The notes below the pieces were generated by a model. The model was not told where the DNA came from. It did no database searches and saw only the letters and a list, made by a program, of their open reading frames with translations. A stretch of 64,000 nt of DNA, from NCBI GenBank assembly GCA_002331385.1, contig DCYB01000015.1:1-64000 (forward strand), given 5' to 3'. Positions 1-7,638 of the stretch are shown here, piece by piece. Within the stretch, counting starts at the first letter, position 1. Each line of letters begins with the position of its first letter. The position numbers and the translations under genes were made by a program. Source of the stretch: Comamonadaceae bacterium UBA2121. Lineage in GTDB: Bacteria; Pseudomonadota; Gammaproteobacteria; Burkholderiales; Burkholderiaceae_C.

Positions 1-618
1 GTTGCTTCAGGGTGGACTACTCAGGGCTCTATCACGCTCCGTATCAACCCCGGTGTTGATGTCGCTGGTCTTGTGATTCCCGCGACCATCCCGAACAACT
101 GCCTGACTCTCGTAAACAGGGGCCGCATCGGTGGTGTCATCAACGGCGGCAAGGGACTGCAAACGGCAACCAGAATCACTGTCGACAACGCTGGCGGAAC
201 CATCCAAGGATCCGGAGGCATGGGTGGTGTAGGTGGCCAAGTCATGATCGGCAACGGTGAGGGCTACAACGCTGCTGGATCGCGTGGCAGTGGTGGCAAT
301 GGTGCTGGTTTCTCGGCTTCAAGCACTGTCACGTTACTTGCAGCATCAGCTGGAAGTAACGGCACCACAGCACAACTTGGCGGGCCAACAATTGGAGGCC
401 AGCAGCCGGGGCAATCGACGGGCGGCACTGGCGGCACTGGCGGCGCGCTGAATCAGCCGGGTGGCGCAGGCGGCAACGGCTACGCGACAGGCGCGTATCA
501 AACGATCCAAACATTGAGCTACGGCGAAGCAGGGCAACCAGCGGGGCCAGCGGTGGATGGGGACAGCAAGATAACTTGGCAGGCACTCGGCACGATCACA
601 GGATCAAGGATCAACTGA
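1..618 (+). CDS. Phage tail fibre / receptor-binding protein, 5' truncated by window
   Basis: The reading frame is open from base 1 to the TGA at 616-618, so the start lies outside the window. The protein is a glycine-rich array (repeated GGxGG, GGTGGTGG and GGAGGNG patterns over the C-terminal two thirds). This polyglycine style is typical of distal tail-fibre tips that contact the host surface in tailed phages. It precedes a small tail-associated gene and a lysis cassette, the usual order at the end of a late phage operon. The adhesin-tip role is inferred from composition and context; no catalytic motif is visible. Confidence 0.7.
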   Translation, partial: VASGWTTQGSITLRINPGVDVAGLVIPATIPNNCLTLVNRGRIGGVINGGKGLQTATRITVDNAGGTIQGSGGMGGVGGQVMIGNGEGYNAAGSRGSGGNGAGFSASSTVTLLAASAGSNGTTAQLGGPTIGGQQPGQSTGGTGGTGGALNQPGGAGGNGYATGAYQTIQTLSYGEAGQPAGPAVDGDSKITWQALGTITGSRIN

Positions 619-1178
619 TGAACAACATTCGGAACACAGAGACAGGCGAGTTTGGGCTCTCGGTTGTTGACATGCGCAGCTACTTTGCACAAGAGGGGCG
701 AGTGGCAATGATCGCGGATGATTTCACCGGAACGCTGGAACAGTTTGCGAGCTACGCACCAGCGAATCAGCCAGAGCACGATCCAGCCACGCACAAGGCC
801 ATTCAGGTTGCGCCTGTTGAGATGGGTGGCGTATTGACTCAGCAGTGGACAGTGGTGCCGCTCACTGTCGAGGAACTGGCGCAGATCGAGGCTGAACGAC
901 TGGCAGCAGAGCAGGCAGCGAGGGATGCGGCGCGAGTCAGCGTGACAAAACGTCAGGCTCTGCTCGCTCTCTACGACTTAAAGGGCGTGAAAGACTCGGA
1001 CATTGATGCACAGATTGCGCTGATTCCCGATGAAACGACGCGCTACCGTGCGCAAGTGAGCTGGCAAGGTTCGGCAGCAATCGAGTCTGACAGCCCGACT
1101 GTGCTCATGCTCGCGGCGGCACTCAATCTGAGCGAGCAAGACCTTGCGGTTCTGTTTGAGTACGCTCAGTCCATGTGA
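618..1178 (+). CDS. Phage tail-associated protein of unknown function
   Basis: This 186-residue protein starts at the ATG at 618, which overlaps the tail-fibre stop (TGATG), implying translational coupling. The centre (about residues 85-110) is rich in Glu, Ala and Arg and predicted helical; the C-terminal part (ALLALYDLKG onward, then LNLSEQDLAVLF) resembles small proteins that often follow tail-fibre genes in Burkholderiales prophages. No enzyme motif is seen. A chaperone or cap for the upstream fibre is possible from position alone. It ends just before a terminator-like hairpin. Confidence 0.6.
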   Translation: MNNIRNTETGEFGLSVVDMRSYFAQEGRVAMIADDFTGTLEQFASYAPANQPEHDPATHKAIQVAPVEMGGVLTQQWTVVPLTVEELAQIEAERLAAEQAARDAARVSVTKRQALLALYDLKGVKDSDIDAQIALIPDETTRYRAQVSWQGSAAIESDSPTVLMLAAALNLSEQDLAVLFEYAQSM

Positions 1179-1198
1179 TCCCTCGACACACAAACCAC

Positions 1199-1222
1199 AC
1201 CCGCTCCGGCGGGTTTTCTTTT
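1199..1222 (+). terminator. Rho-independent terminator after the tail genes
   Basis: A 6-bp GC-rich stem (ACCCGC / GCGGGT) with a TCCG loop is followed by TTTCTTTT. It separates the tail module from the lysis module and ends only about 10 bases before the next ATG, so the tail-to-lysis junction may be attenuated rather than fully stopped. Confidence 0.7.
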
Positions 1223-1232
1223 GGGGAAGCTC

Positions 1233-1592
1233 ATGGAATTTTTGAACGAGCTACCGCTGTGGCTCAAGTGGCTTGGAGGTATCGCTGGAACGATTGCAGG
1301 CGGCGCGCTGTTTCTTCGTCAGTACCTTTCCGGCGCTGCTGCGGAACGTGCAAGTGACACCGGCCAGATTGCTGCGCTTGATGTCTATAAATCGATGGTG
1401 GGCGAATTGCGAACCGCACTAGCGGAAGCAAACACCCGCGCGGATCAGTTTGCTAAAGAGCGGAACGAGGCCATCGAGATTGTTGGAACTCTCAAGGGGC
1501 AACTATCAGAAATGACGCGCCAGCTTGAATTGCAGGGCCGTGAACTTAACGAGCTTCGCGCTCAGGTGGAGAAGTTGAATGCTAAAACTTAG
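1233..1592 (+). CDS. Phage membrane protein with coiled coil (holin-like)
   Basis: The 119-residue product starts at ATG 1233, behind a GGGGAAG ribosome-binding site; an in-frame TTG at 1221 is less likely. One hydrophobic, Gly/Ala-rich segment (about residues 12-32) is followed by a long charged helix with heptad character (residues 45-119). This layout and the position directly upstream of the endolysin group suggest a holin-like or phage membrane protein, but holins are too diverse to name without a search. It overlaps the next gene by 14 bases. Confidence 0.6.
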   Translation: MEFLNELPLWLKWLGGIAGTIAGGALFLRQYLSGAAAERASDTGQIAALDVYKSMVGELRTALAEANTRADQFAKERNEAIEIVGTLKGQLSEMTRQLELQGRELNELRAQVEKLNAKT

Positions 1593-1992
1593 CGCTCGAT
1601 GCATCGACATCATCAAGGGGCTGCTACTGATCGCAACATTGGTCATGTCCGGGGCTGGTCTTGGCTACTGGTACAAGGACACGATGCAGGACGATGACCA
1701 CGCCCGCGAACTTGCGCGGCAGCAGGCTGGGTATCAATCGGCGCTAGACATTCTTGCTGGCCGCATAGGGCGCGCTGCCGATCAAGTGAACGACGCCGCC
1801 GAGGTGGCTGCTACAGCGGCTCAGACTGCTCAGGAGGCCGCAGGCACGGCAGACAAGGCGGCAGCCACAGCAGGTCGCGTAGCAAACAAAGCCGCACAAG
1901 CTGCTCCACCAACGCCTCAGCCGACCAAGGCTGATAACAGAGCGATCAATCAAGCCGTGCAGCAGGCCAACACACAAATCAAGGGGAAGTAA
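1579..1992 (+). CDS. Phage single-span membrane protein, Ala-rich
   Basis: A 137-residue protein with one hydrophobic segment near residues 11-31 and an alanine-rich helical tail (residues 65-110) ending in a Pro/Lys stretch. It sits inside the lysis cassette, overlapping the upstream gene and followed with no gap by a small lipoprotein gene. A second holin/antiholin or spanin-like role is plausible from location and topology only. Confidence 0.55.
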   Translation: MLKLSARCIDIIKGLLLIATLVMSGAGLGYWYKDTMQDDDHARELARQQAGYQSALDILAGRIGRAADQVNDAAEVAATAAQTAQEAAGTADKAAATAGRVANKAAQAAPPTPQPTKADNRAINQAVQQANTQIKGK

Positions 1993-2199
1993 ATGAAATG
2001 GTTTCTTGTGATCCCGCTGATGCTCGCGGGTTGCGCAGCCGCGCCCGTTGAAAAGAGCCAGGTCGTTTTTGAAGTGCATAAACCGCGTCAGTGCGCACCT
2101 CTGCCGGTGTTGGCCGACAACGCCACACCAGCAGAGCGAACTGCATTCACACGGTCAGTAGTGCAGATGTATGCAGCTTGCGCTAAGGGCGATGAATGA
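1993..2199 (+). CDS. Small phage lipoprotein in lysis cassette
   Basis: The 68-residue product begins immediately after the previous stop and carries a lipoprotein signal with the lipobox LAGC near residue 14. Two further cysteines (in CAPLP and YAACA) lie in the mature part. It overlaps the endolysin start by the ATGA arrangement. Outer-membrane lipoproteins in lysis cassettes are often o-spanins, but a better Rz1 candidate is present at 2983, so this one remains unassigned. Confidence 0.55.
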   Translation: MKWFLVIPLMLAGCAAAPVEKSQVVFEVHKPRQCAPLPVLADNATPAERTAFTRSVVQMYAACAKGDE

Positions 2200-2690
2200 A
2201 AACGAGTGATGACGGTATCAAGCTGATGCACTACTACGAGTCTTGTGGCCTGTCGGCTTACCCGGATCCTGCAACTGGTGGCCCGCCTTGGACGATTGGA
2301 TGGGGTGAAACCGGCCCCGATGTGAAGCGGGGTATGACCATCACCCAACAGGACGCCGATCAGCGCTTTGCGAGCCGCCTTGCGCGCGAGTTCGAGCCTG
2401 GCGTTATTGCTGCGCTAGGTAGTATCAAAGTCAGTCAAAAACAGTTCGATGCGCTGGTTAGCTTTGCCTACAACGTGGGGTTGGCAAATCTGCGCTCAAG
2501 CACGCTACTGCGCAAACTGCTTGCTGGGGACGAGGCTGGGGCAGCAAACCAGTTCCTTCGATGGGACAAGGCCGCTGGAAAAAGAATGCTCGGGCTGTAT
2601 CGCCGCAGGGTGAGTGAGCGGGCTTTATTTGTTGGCGAGTGCGCCGAGGAAGCAATTGCCGCAGGGCAGGCGGTGAGGACGCTGCCATGA
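2196..2690 (+). CDS. Endolysin, phage lysozyme (GH24 type)
   Basis: This 164-residue muralytic enzyme hydrolyses peptidoglycan during host lysis. The N-terminus holds the T4/P22-lysozyme style catalytic arrangement: a Glu in YYESCG (residue 15), an Asp in YPDPATGG and a Thr in WTIGWG. The later AYNVG and WDKAAGK segments also fit GH24 lysozymes. No cleaved signal peptide is obvious, so export would rely on a holin. The start overlaps the upstream lipoprotein stop, and the stop overlaps a 17-codon ORF. Confidence 0.88.
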   Translation: MKTSDDGIKLMHYYESCGLSAYPDPATGGPPWTIGWGETGPDVKRGMTITQQDADQRFASRLAREFEPGVIAALGSIKVSQKQFDALVSFAYNVGLANLRSSTLLRKLLAGDEAGAANQFLRWDKAAGKRMLGLYRRRVSERALFVGECAEEAIAAGQAVRTLP

Positions 2691-2740
2691 GCTCGATATT
2701 CATCGCCATGCTCTGGCACTGGTGGAGGCTCTATGACTGA
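2687..2740 (+). CDS. Possible 17-residue coupling ORF between endolysin and Rz
   Basis: An ATG at 2687 overlaps the endolysin stop (ATGA), and the 17-codon frame (tryptophan-rich, MLWHWWRLYD) ends at 2740 across the Rz start at 2733. Such an overlap chain could carry ribosomes from the endolysin into Rz. It is too short to be supported by coding statistics, so chance is a real alternative. Confidence 0.3.
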   Translation: MSSIFIAMLWHWWRLYD

Positions 2741-3248
2741 GCAAATCAAAGCCATCATCGCCGTCATCCTGTTCGCTCTCGGGCTGGCTGTCGGCTGGTT
2801 CGTCAGCAACTGGCGCTCCGAAGCCCGCATTCAATCCCTGCGCGTCGATCACGCCAAGGTGCTAGCCGATATAGCTGCCAAGACAGAGCAAGCACGGCAG
2901 GCCGTTGAGCGAGCCGGAAAAGCCGCGAACGCCGCAATCAACGAGGCCGACCGGGCCGCAACAGAGAGGATCGCCCGAAATGATGAAGAAAACAGCCGTC
3001 TGCGCGCTTGTGTGCGTGCTGGTACTTGCGGGGTGCGCATCGTCACCCGATACGTGCGTGAACCCGGTAGTGATGGGGCCGCAGATTCAACCACCAGCGG
3101 CATGGGCGATGCAGCCGTCGAACTCGATCAAGAAGCTGGAAGCCGTGTTCTCGATCTACGAGAGTCCGTCCAGCTCGACGCTGAAAAGCTCGACTATCTC
3201 AGGGCCTACGCTGAAACCTGCTTCAAGGCTCGGGCTGAAGCCGAGTGA
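2733..3248 (+). CDS. Rz-like inner-membrane spanin subunit
   Basis: The 171-residue protein has an N-terminal signal anchor (about residues 7-25) and a long periplasmic helical region rich in Ala, Glu and Arg, the standard i-spanin layout. Spanins fuse inner and outer membranes in the last step of lysis of Gram-negative hosts. The diagnosis is strengthened by the o-spanin lipoprotein gene nested in another frame of its 3' part (2983-3252). Confidence 0.8.
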   Translation: MTEQIKAIIAVILFALGLAVGWFVSNWRSEARIQSLRVDHAKVLADIAAKTEQARQAVERAGKAANAAINEADRAATERIARNDEENSRLRACVRAGTCGVRIVTRYVREPGSDGAADSTTSGMGDAAVELDQEAGSRVLDLRESVQLDAEKLDYLRAYAETCFKARAEAE

Positions 3249-3252
3249 CTAG
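2983..3252 (+). CDS. Rz1-like outer-membrane spanin, nested inside Rz
   Basis: An 89-residue product encoded in a different frame within Rz, extending four bases past the Rz stop. It starts at the second of two adjacent ATGs (2980/2983) behind AGAGAGGA and has a lipoprotein signal ending in the lipobox LAGC. The mature part is proline-containing (QIQPPAAWAMQPS), as known Rz1 proteins are. The embedded arrangement is well known for lambda-like Rz/Rz1 pairs. Confidence 0.78.
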   Translation: MKKTAVCALVCVLVLAGCASSPDTCVNPVVMGPQIQPPAAWAMQPSNSIKKLEAVFSIYESPSSSTLKSSTISGPTLKPASRLGLKPSD

Positions 3253-3425
3253 AGCGGCTCAATGCCAGCCTCGTCCGCCGCACAGGCGAGGGCGAGCCAC
3301 CGGGGCAAAACATCTTTTTTGAGGTAGTCGTAGTACGTCGTTCGGCCCATACCCAGAGCTTTCGCGGCAGCATCGTATGTGTATCCGCGACGGATTTGCC
3401 ACGCCTTCAATTGCTCGCCAGTCAT
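3249..3425 (-). CDS. Small prophage helix-turn-helix protein
   Basis: Starting at ATG 3425, whose ATGA overlaps the stop of the upstream gene, this gives 58 residues; an in-frame start at 3443 is less likely. The segment TYDAAAKALGMGRTTYYDYL reads as a helix-turn-helix with a serviceable recognition helix. It is the last gene of a three-gene reverse operon at the prophage edge and converges on Rz/Rz1 with a few bases of overlap. It may be a regulator or a host-affecting accessory gene. Confidence 0.6.
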   Translation of the reverse strand: MTGEQLKAWQIRRGYTYDAAAKALGMGRTTYYDYLKKDVLPRWLALACAADEAGIEPL

Positions 3426-3655
3426 GGGTTGCGTTCGCTCCACTCCGCCGCCTCCCGGCAGAGCCGCTGCATACGAGCTACCAGATCATGCAACGGCACG
3501 CCTCGCGCCTGCTCAAACGCGGCCCAAGCTTCTGCAGAGTCATCTGTTGCCGCCCACCCCAGATCTTCGTCGAACTCGACTCGAAGCCCGGAAGAATGAA
3601 CGAGAAAGGAGCCTTCTCGGCTCCATTCTTTGTGCCAGTTTCGTTTATTCGTCAC
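3422..3655 (-). CDS. Small prophage protein of unknown function
   Basis: A 77-residue acidic protein rich in Trp, with no motif I recognise. The ATG at 3655 overlaps the stop of the preceding gene and its own stop overlaps the next start, so translational coupling supports it as real. Small reverse-strand genes beyond the lysis cassette are often lysogenic-conversion (moron) genes; that role is inferred from position. Confidence 0.55.
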   Translation of the reverse strand: MTNKRNWHKEWSREGSFLVHSSGLRVEFDEDLGWAATDDSAEAWAAFEQARGVPLHDLVARMQRLCREAAEWSERNP

Positions 3656-3828
3656 GCTCGGTAGACAGTGCCAACCAGAGGGGCTGGCTGGCCATCTCGG
3701 TTCTTGAGGTTGAACGGAACGTGCGTCAGATCATTGGCGCGGCAGAATTGAGCAGCGTCGTCGTCGTTCATGAAATGAGCCACTACGGTGCCGTCTTGCG
3801 CCAGAGCGATGTGGATGATGTTTGTCAT
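3652..3828 (-). CDS. Small prophage protein of unknown function
   Basis: The 58-residue frame starts at ATG 3828, preceded by a strong AGGAGA ribosome-binding site; a longer in-frame start at 3891 has none. The sequence (MTNIIHIALAQDG, then FMNDDDAAQFCRAND) is small and soluble with no motif I recognise. It is the first gene of the three-gene reverse operon, so any promoter lies between 3829 and about 4000. Confidence 0.55.
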   Translation of the reverse strand: MTNIIHIALAQDGTVVAHFMNDDDAAQFCRANDLTHVPFNLKNRDGQPAPLVGTVYRA

Positions 3829-4111
3829 GATGTTTCTCCTCGGAGAACACTCTACCGGAGTGCGTCGGTAAACAACTTGTTTGTTGTCCATGGGTGTTAA
3901 TGTAGTACGTAATCCGAACTATTGCAACTGATTTTTTCAATCGACATGCGATTTCTTTAAAGAGTATCAAAGCGAGCAATTTGCCATGAATGATGCTTTT
4001 AAGTTGCTTTGTATTCCGCGGCGAAAAGAGCCGCCGAAAGCAAATGTTCCCAGAGTGTTCCCTGAGTTCCATTTGTACATCAGTTAACCCATTGATTTAA
4101 AAGTGAAATTC
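3829..4111. other. Prophage/host junction region next to selC, no gene
   Basis: About 280 bases without a credible gene. The base composition is visibly more AT-rich than either side, as often seen at prophage ends. It separates the outermost prophage gene from the 3' end of the tRNA-Sec gene. If integration used the tRNA 3' end, the att core would lie at about 4112-4140, but the second copy is outside the window and cannot be checked. Confidence 0.45.
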
Positions 4112-4206
4112 TGGCGGAAAGGAGAGGGAGTCGAACCCACCGACCGCGCGTGGCGCAATCCACCGGGTTTGAAGCCCGGGCGCCCCACCGGGGACGCTTC
4201 CCTTCC
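4112..4206 (-). tRNA. selC: tRNA-Sec (anticodon UCA)
   Basis: Reading the minus strand gives a 95-base tRNA beginning GGAAGGGA, pairing with TCCTTTCC through an 8-bp acceptor stem (one G-U), with encoded GCCA at the 3' end. The anticodon TCA is at 4170-4172 in the loop CTTCAAA. A long variable arm and a T-loop GGTTCGACTC are present. The extended acceptor stem and 95-base length match bacterial tRNA-Sec. It lies 40 bases downstream of selB on the same strand. Confidence 0.95.
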
Positions 4207-4246
4207 TGAATTCTGCGGGCCCAGCGCATGGCTGGGCACGGGCCTT

Positions 4247-6181
4247 TCAGCTGCCGTTGTCGTCGTCGGAGAACAGCGGCGTGCCGGGGCGCAGCAGGTG
4301 CTGGTCTTTGACGCGGCGGGTGAATCCGACGCGGTCGAAAAACTCGAGCAACTGGATCGCGCGTTTGCGGCCGAGGCCGGTGGCGTCGCGAAAGGCTGCG
4401 GCCTGCAGTCCGCTTTGCGCATCGTCGCAATCGCGGGCGATGCTGGCAAGGCGCTCGATTGTAGTCAAGGGATAGAACAAATCCTTCACCACCTGGAATA
4501 CCTGACCGCGCCGCGCGAGACTCGCCAGCGTCTGGCGCACGAGCGCTTCGGGCACCTTGCAGTCGCTGGCCAGCGTGCGCACCCACGGCGGGTCGAACGC
4601 GCCGTCGTGCAATCGGGGGAGGAGTTGCTGCGCGAGTTGCTCCTCGGCCTCGTTCATGCGCACGGCGTGTTCCGGCAGGTGGAGCCAGTGGCCGCTGCGC
4701 TGCACGCTGCCATCCACCAGCAATTGCTCGATGAGGAATTGCCACAGGGGCTCGTCGGCGCGGGGTGCGGCGAGGCGCTTGAGACGGCGCGTGTCGGGGC
4801 CGATCTCGTCGGGCGAAGTGGTATGAAAGTGCTGCAACCGCTCCAGCGTATGCGCCTTCAGCGCTTGCAGCGCCGCAGGTGCGATGGCCATGGTGCCGTG
4901 GGCGAAGCGCAAGGCCTCTGGCGGCAGGGGCAGAGCCAGTGGGTCGGCCAAGGCCTGCGCCTGTGCAAGGCGTTGCAGATCGAGGCCGAGCGGGGCGTGC
5001 TGCAGCAGTGCGCGCACGCGCAGGGCGTCGTCGCGCTCACCTTGCGCGCGCAGGATCTCCAGCCGCTGTGGCGTACTGCGGTAGCGTTGCGGGGCGAACG
5101 GATCGAGCACGCGCACGCCGGCGATGGTGCGCGAGGCCGATGCGTCGCGCAGCACGCCACGGTCGCCATGCCAGGCGGTCAGGGAGGCGTGCAAGATGAG
5201 CTGCGCCAGCGCCGTTGCGCCGGGCTCCAGCGCGGCGCGATCGAGCAGCACGAGGCTGCCCATCACGTCGCTGGTTCCAAGGTGCACGTGCACTGGGGAG
5301 CCCGAGCGCAATGCGCGCGCTTCGTCTGGCCACAGTGTGCATTCGACGTCGATGCGCAGGGTCTCCAGTGCCACGGCGTTGGCGCTGAGCCACTGGCCGC
5401 GATGCACCTCTTCCTTGGCGACACCGGCCAGCGCCAACGCACAGCGCTGGCCCTGGCGCGCGGAGGGCGCCTGGCGATTCAGTGCATGGATGCCGCGCAC
5501 GCGCACGCGTTTGCCGGCGGGGCTGAGCGTGAGTTCGTCGCCGATCTGCACGCTGCCGCTGGTGACGCTGCCGGTGACCACCGTGCCCACGCCGGGCAGC
5601 GTGAAGGAGCGGTCCACGGCAAGGCGGAAGGCCGGGGCCGTCGCCGTTGATGCGCGCGCACCGTCATGGGCGTGTGCGTGCGCCAGCAAGTGTTGGCGCA
5701 GTGCGTCCACGCCTTCGCCGGTGATGGCGGACACCTCGAACATCGGCGCTCCGGCGAGCGCGGTGGGGGCGAGCAGTGCACTTACCTCCTCGCGCACCTG
5801 CGCCAGCCGTTCGGCGCGCGTGGCGGCGTCCAGCCGGTCGACCTTGGTGATGGCGACGCTGGCGCTTGGCACGCCCAGCAGCGAGAGCACGGCGAAGTGT
5901 TCGCGTGTTTGCGGCATGACGCCATCGTCCGCTGCCACGATGAGCAGCGCGTGCGCGATGCCCGTTGCCCCTGCGAGCATGGTGTGCAGCAGTTTTTCGT
6001 GGCCGGGCACGTCGACGAAGCCGAGCGACACGCCTTCGGGCGTGTGCAGATAAGCGTAGCCGAGTTCAATCGAGATGCCGCGCCGTTTTTCTTCGGGCAG
6101 GCGATCGGTTTCCACGCCCGTCAGCGCGTGCACCAGCGATGTCTTGCCGTGGTCGATATGACCTGCTGTACCGATGATCAT
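4247..6181 (-). CDS. selB: Selenocysteine-specific translation elongation factor SelB
   Basis: SelB delivers Sec-tRNA to ribosomes stalled at UGA by binding GTP, the tRNA and the mRNA SECIS hairpin. The 644-residue protein has all G motifs at the N-terminus: GTAGHIDHGKTSLV, RGISIELGYA, DVPGHEKL and TKVD. Beta-barrel domains follow, and a C-terminal region (about residue 390 onward) fits the four winged helices that bind SECIS RNA. The start at ATG 6181 places the G1 motif at the very N-terminus; an upstream in-frame start would add 14 unrelated residues. The gene begins 8 bases after selA. Confidence 0.96.
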   Translation of the reverse strand: MIIGTAGHIDHGKTSLVHALTGVETDRLPEEKRRGISIELGYAYLHTPEGVSLGFVDVPGHEKLLHTMLAGATGIAHALLIVAADDGVMPQTREHFAVLSLLGVPSASVAITKVDRLDAATRAERLAQVREEVSALLAPTALAGAPMFEVSAITGEGVDALRQHLLAHAHAHDGARASTATAPAFRLAVDRSFTLPGVGTVVTGSVTSGSVQIGDELTLSPAGKRVRVRGIHALNRQAPSARQGQRCALALAGVAKEEVHRGQWLSANAVALETLRIDVECTLWPDEARALRSGSPVHVHLGTSDVMGSLVLLDRAALEPGATALAQLILHASLTAWHGDRGVLRDASASRTIAGVRVLDPFAPQRYRSTPQRLEILRAQGERDDALRVRALLQHAPLGLDLQRLAQAQALADPLALPLPPEALRFAHGTMAIAPAALQALKAHTLERLQHFHTTSPDEIGPDTRRLKRLAAPRADEPLWQFLIEQLLVDGSVQRSGHWLHLPEHAVRMNEAEEQLAQQLLPRLHDGAFDPPWVRTLASDCKVPEALVRQTLASLARRGQVFQVVKDLFYPLTTIERLASIARDCDDAQSGLQAAAFRDATGLGRKRAIQLLEFFDRVGFTRRVKDQHLLRPGTPLFSDDDNGS

Positions 6182-6189
6182 GGAATGCC

Positions 6190-7632
6190 TCAGTGGCTTT
6201 GCAGCGCGCTCTTGAGTTCGCACAGTTGCGAGGTGAAGAGCGTCTCGTCACGCGCTTCCAGGCAACGCAGATCGAGCCAGAGCGCATCACTGGCAATGCG
6301 CCCGATGACGGGGCGCGGCAGGCTGCGCAGGGCGGCTTCCAGTTGGCCGAGCATGCGGCCAGCGCGCTTGGCCTGTGCGGGGCGCACGGCCAGGCCGTAG
6401 CTGGGCAGCGTGTCCACCGGCAGGGCGCCGCTGCCAATCTGGCTGAGCAGGGGCTCGGCGCTGACGAGGAAGGACTCGCCCAGTTCGGCCTGCAGCAGCG
6501 GTGCCAGCGTGAGCGCCTGCGCCTTCATTTGCACTTGTGGCCGCGTGAATAGCCGCAGCGTGGTCAGGCGTTCGGCCAGCAGCTCGGGCGACTGGTAGAG
6601 CTGCAGCACGGGCTCAAGCGCGGCAAGGGTGAGCTTGCCTACGCGCAGCGCGCGCTTGAGCGGGTTCTTCTTGATCCTGGCGATCAGGTCCTTGTTGCCG
6701 ACGATGAGGCCGGCCTGCGGGCCCCCCAGCAGTTTGTCGCCGCTGAAGGTGACGATGTCGGCACCAGCGGCAATCGTCTCGCGCACGGTGGCTTCGTGTG
6801 GCAGGCCGTAGGGGGCCAGATCGATCAGCGTGCCGCTGCCCAGATCGACGACCAGCGGCAGGCCGTGCGCGTGGGCGATGGCGGCAACTTCGGTCTCGGG
6901 CACGCTCTTGGTGAAGCCCTTGACCTCGTAGTTGCTGCAATGCACCTTCATGAGCATGGCGGTGCGGTCGGTAATGGCTTCCTGATAGTCCTTGGCATGC
7001 GTGCGGTTGGTGGTGCCGACTTCAACCAGTTTGGCACCCGCGCGGCCCATGATGTCGGGGATGCGGAAGGCGCCGCCAATCTCCACCAGCTCACCGCGCG
7101 AGACGATGACTTGCTTGCGCGCCGCCAGCGCGTTCAACGTGAGCAGCACGGCGGCGGCGTTGTTGTTGACGATGGTGGCCGCCTCTGCGCCGGTCAGTTC
7201 GCGCAGCAGATCGTTGACGAGATCGTCCCGATCGCCGCGTCCGCCGGTGGCGAGGTCGAACTCCAGATTCGCCGGCGTGGTGAGTGCCTGCACAACCGCC
7301 TGCACCGCAGCGTCGGGCAACAACGCGCGGCCCAGATTGGTGTGCAGCACGGTTCCGGTCAGGTTGAACACGGCCTTCAGGCGTGGTGCGAACTGGCGCG
7401 CCAGCCGCGCCGCCGCCTGCTGCGCAATGGCCTCGGGCTGCAGGTGGTGTGCAGCGAGTTCGCCCGCAAGGGCGGCGGGGCGCAGGGTGTCGATTTCTGC
7501 CCGCACGGCGTTGGTGCAGGCGCTGGCGCCGTATTCGGCACTGAGCGCCTTGAGTGTGGATGTGCCGAGCACGCGATCCACGGAGGGCAGGCGTACAGCA
7601 GCAGTGGAGTGCTTGGCGTGTTCGGCGGTCAT
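6190..7632 (-). CDS. selA: L-seryl-tRNA(Sec) selenium transferase SelA
   Basis: A PLP enzyme that converts Ser-tRNA(Sec) to Sec-tRNA(Sec) using selenophosphate. The 480-residue length is normal for the family. Recognisable parts are the N-terminal PSVDRVL segment, the tRNA/PLP core (LGRALLPDAAV, NNNAAAVLLTLNA) and the PLP lysine in SGDKLLGGPQAG. The start is ATG 7632; a TTG at 7635 is an alternative. It is tightly packed between fdhE and selB in one minus-strand operon. selD, needed to make the selenium donor, is not in this window. Confidence 0.96.
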   Translation of the reverse strand: MTAEHAKHSTAAVRLPSVDRVLGTSTLKALSAEYGASACTNAVRAEIDTLRPAALAGELAAHHLQPEAIAQQAAARLARQFAPRLKAVFNLTGTVLHTNLGRALLPDAAVQAVVQALTTPANLEFDLATGGRGDRDDLVNDLLRELTGAEAATIVNNNAAAVLLTLNALAARKQVIVSRGELVEIGGAFRIPDIMGRAGAKLVEVGTTNRTHAKDYQEAITDRTAMLMKVHCSNYEVKGFTKSVPETEVAAIAHAHGLPLVVDLGSGTLIDLAPYGLPHEATVRETIAAGADIVTFSGDKLLGGPQAGLIVGNKDLIARIKKNPLKRALRVGKLTLAALEPVLQLYQSPELLAERLTTLRLFTRPQVQMKAQALTLAPLLQAELGESFLVSAEPLLSQIGSGALPVDTLPSYGLAVRPAQAKRAGRMLGQLEAALRSLPRPVIGRIASDALWLDLRCLEARDETLFTSQLCELKSALQSH

Positions 7633-7638
7633 CAACGG

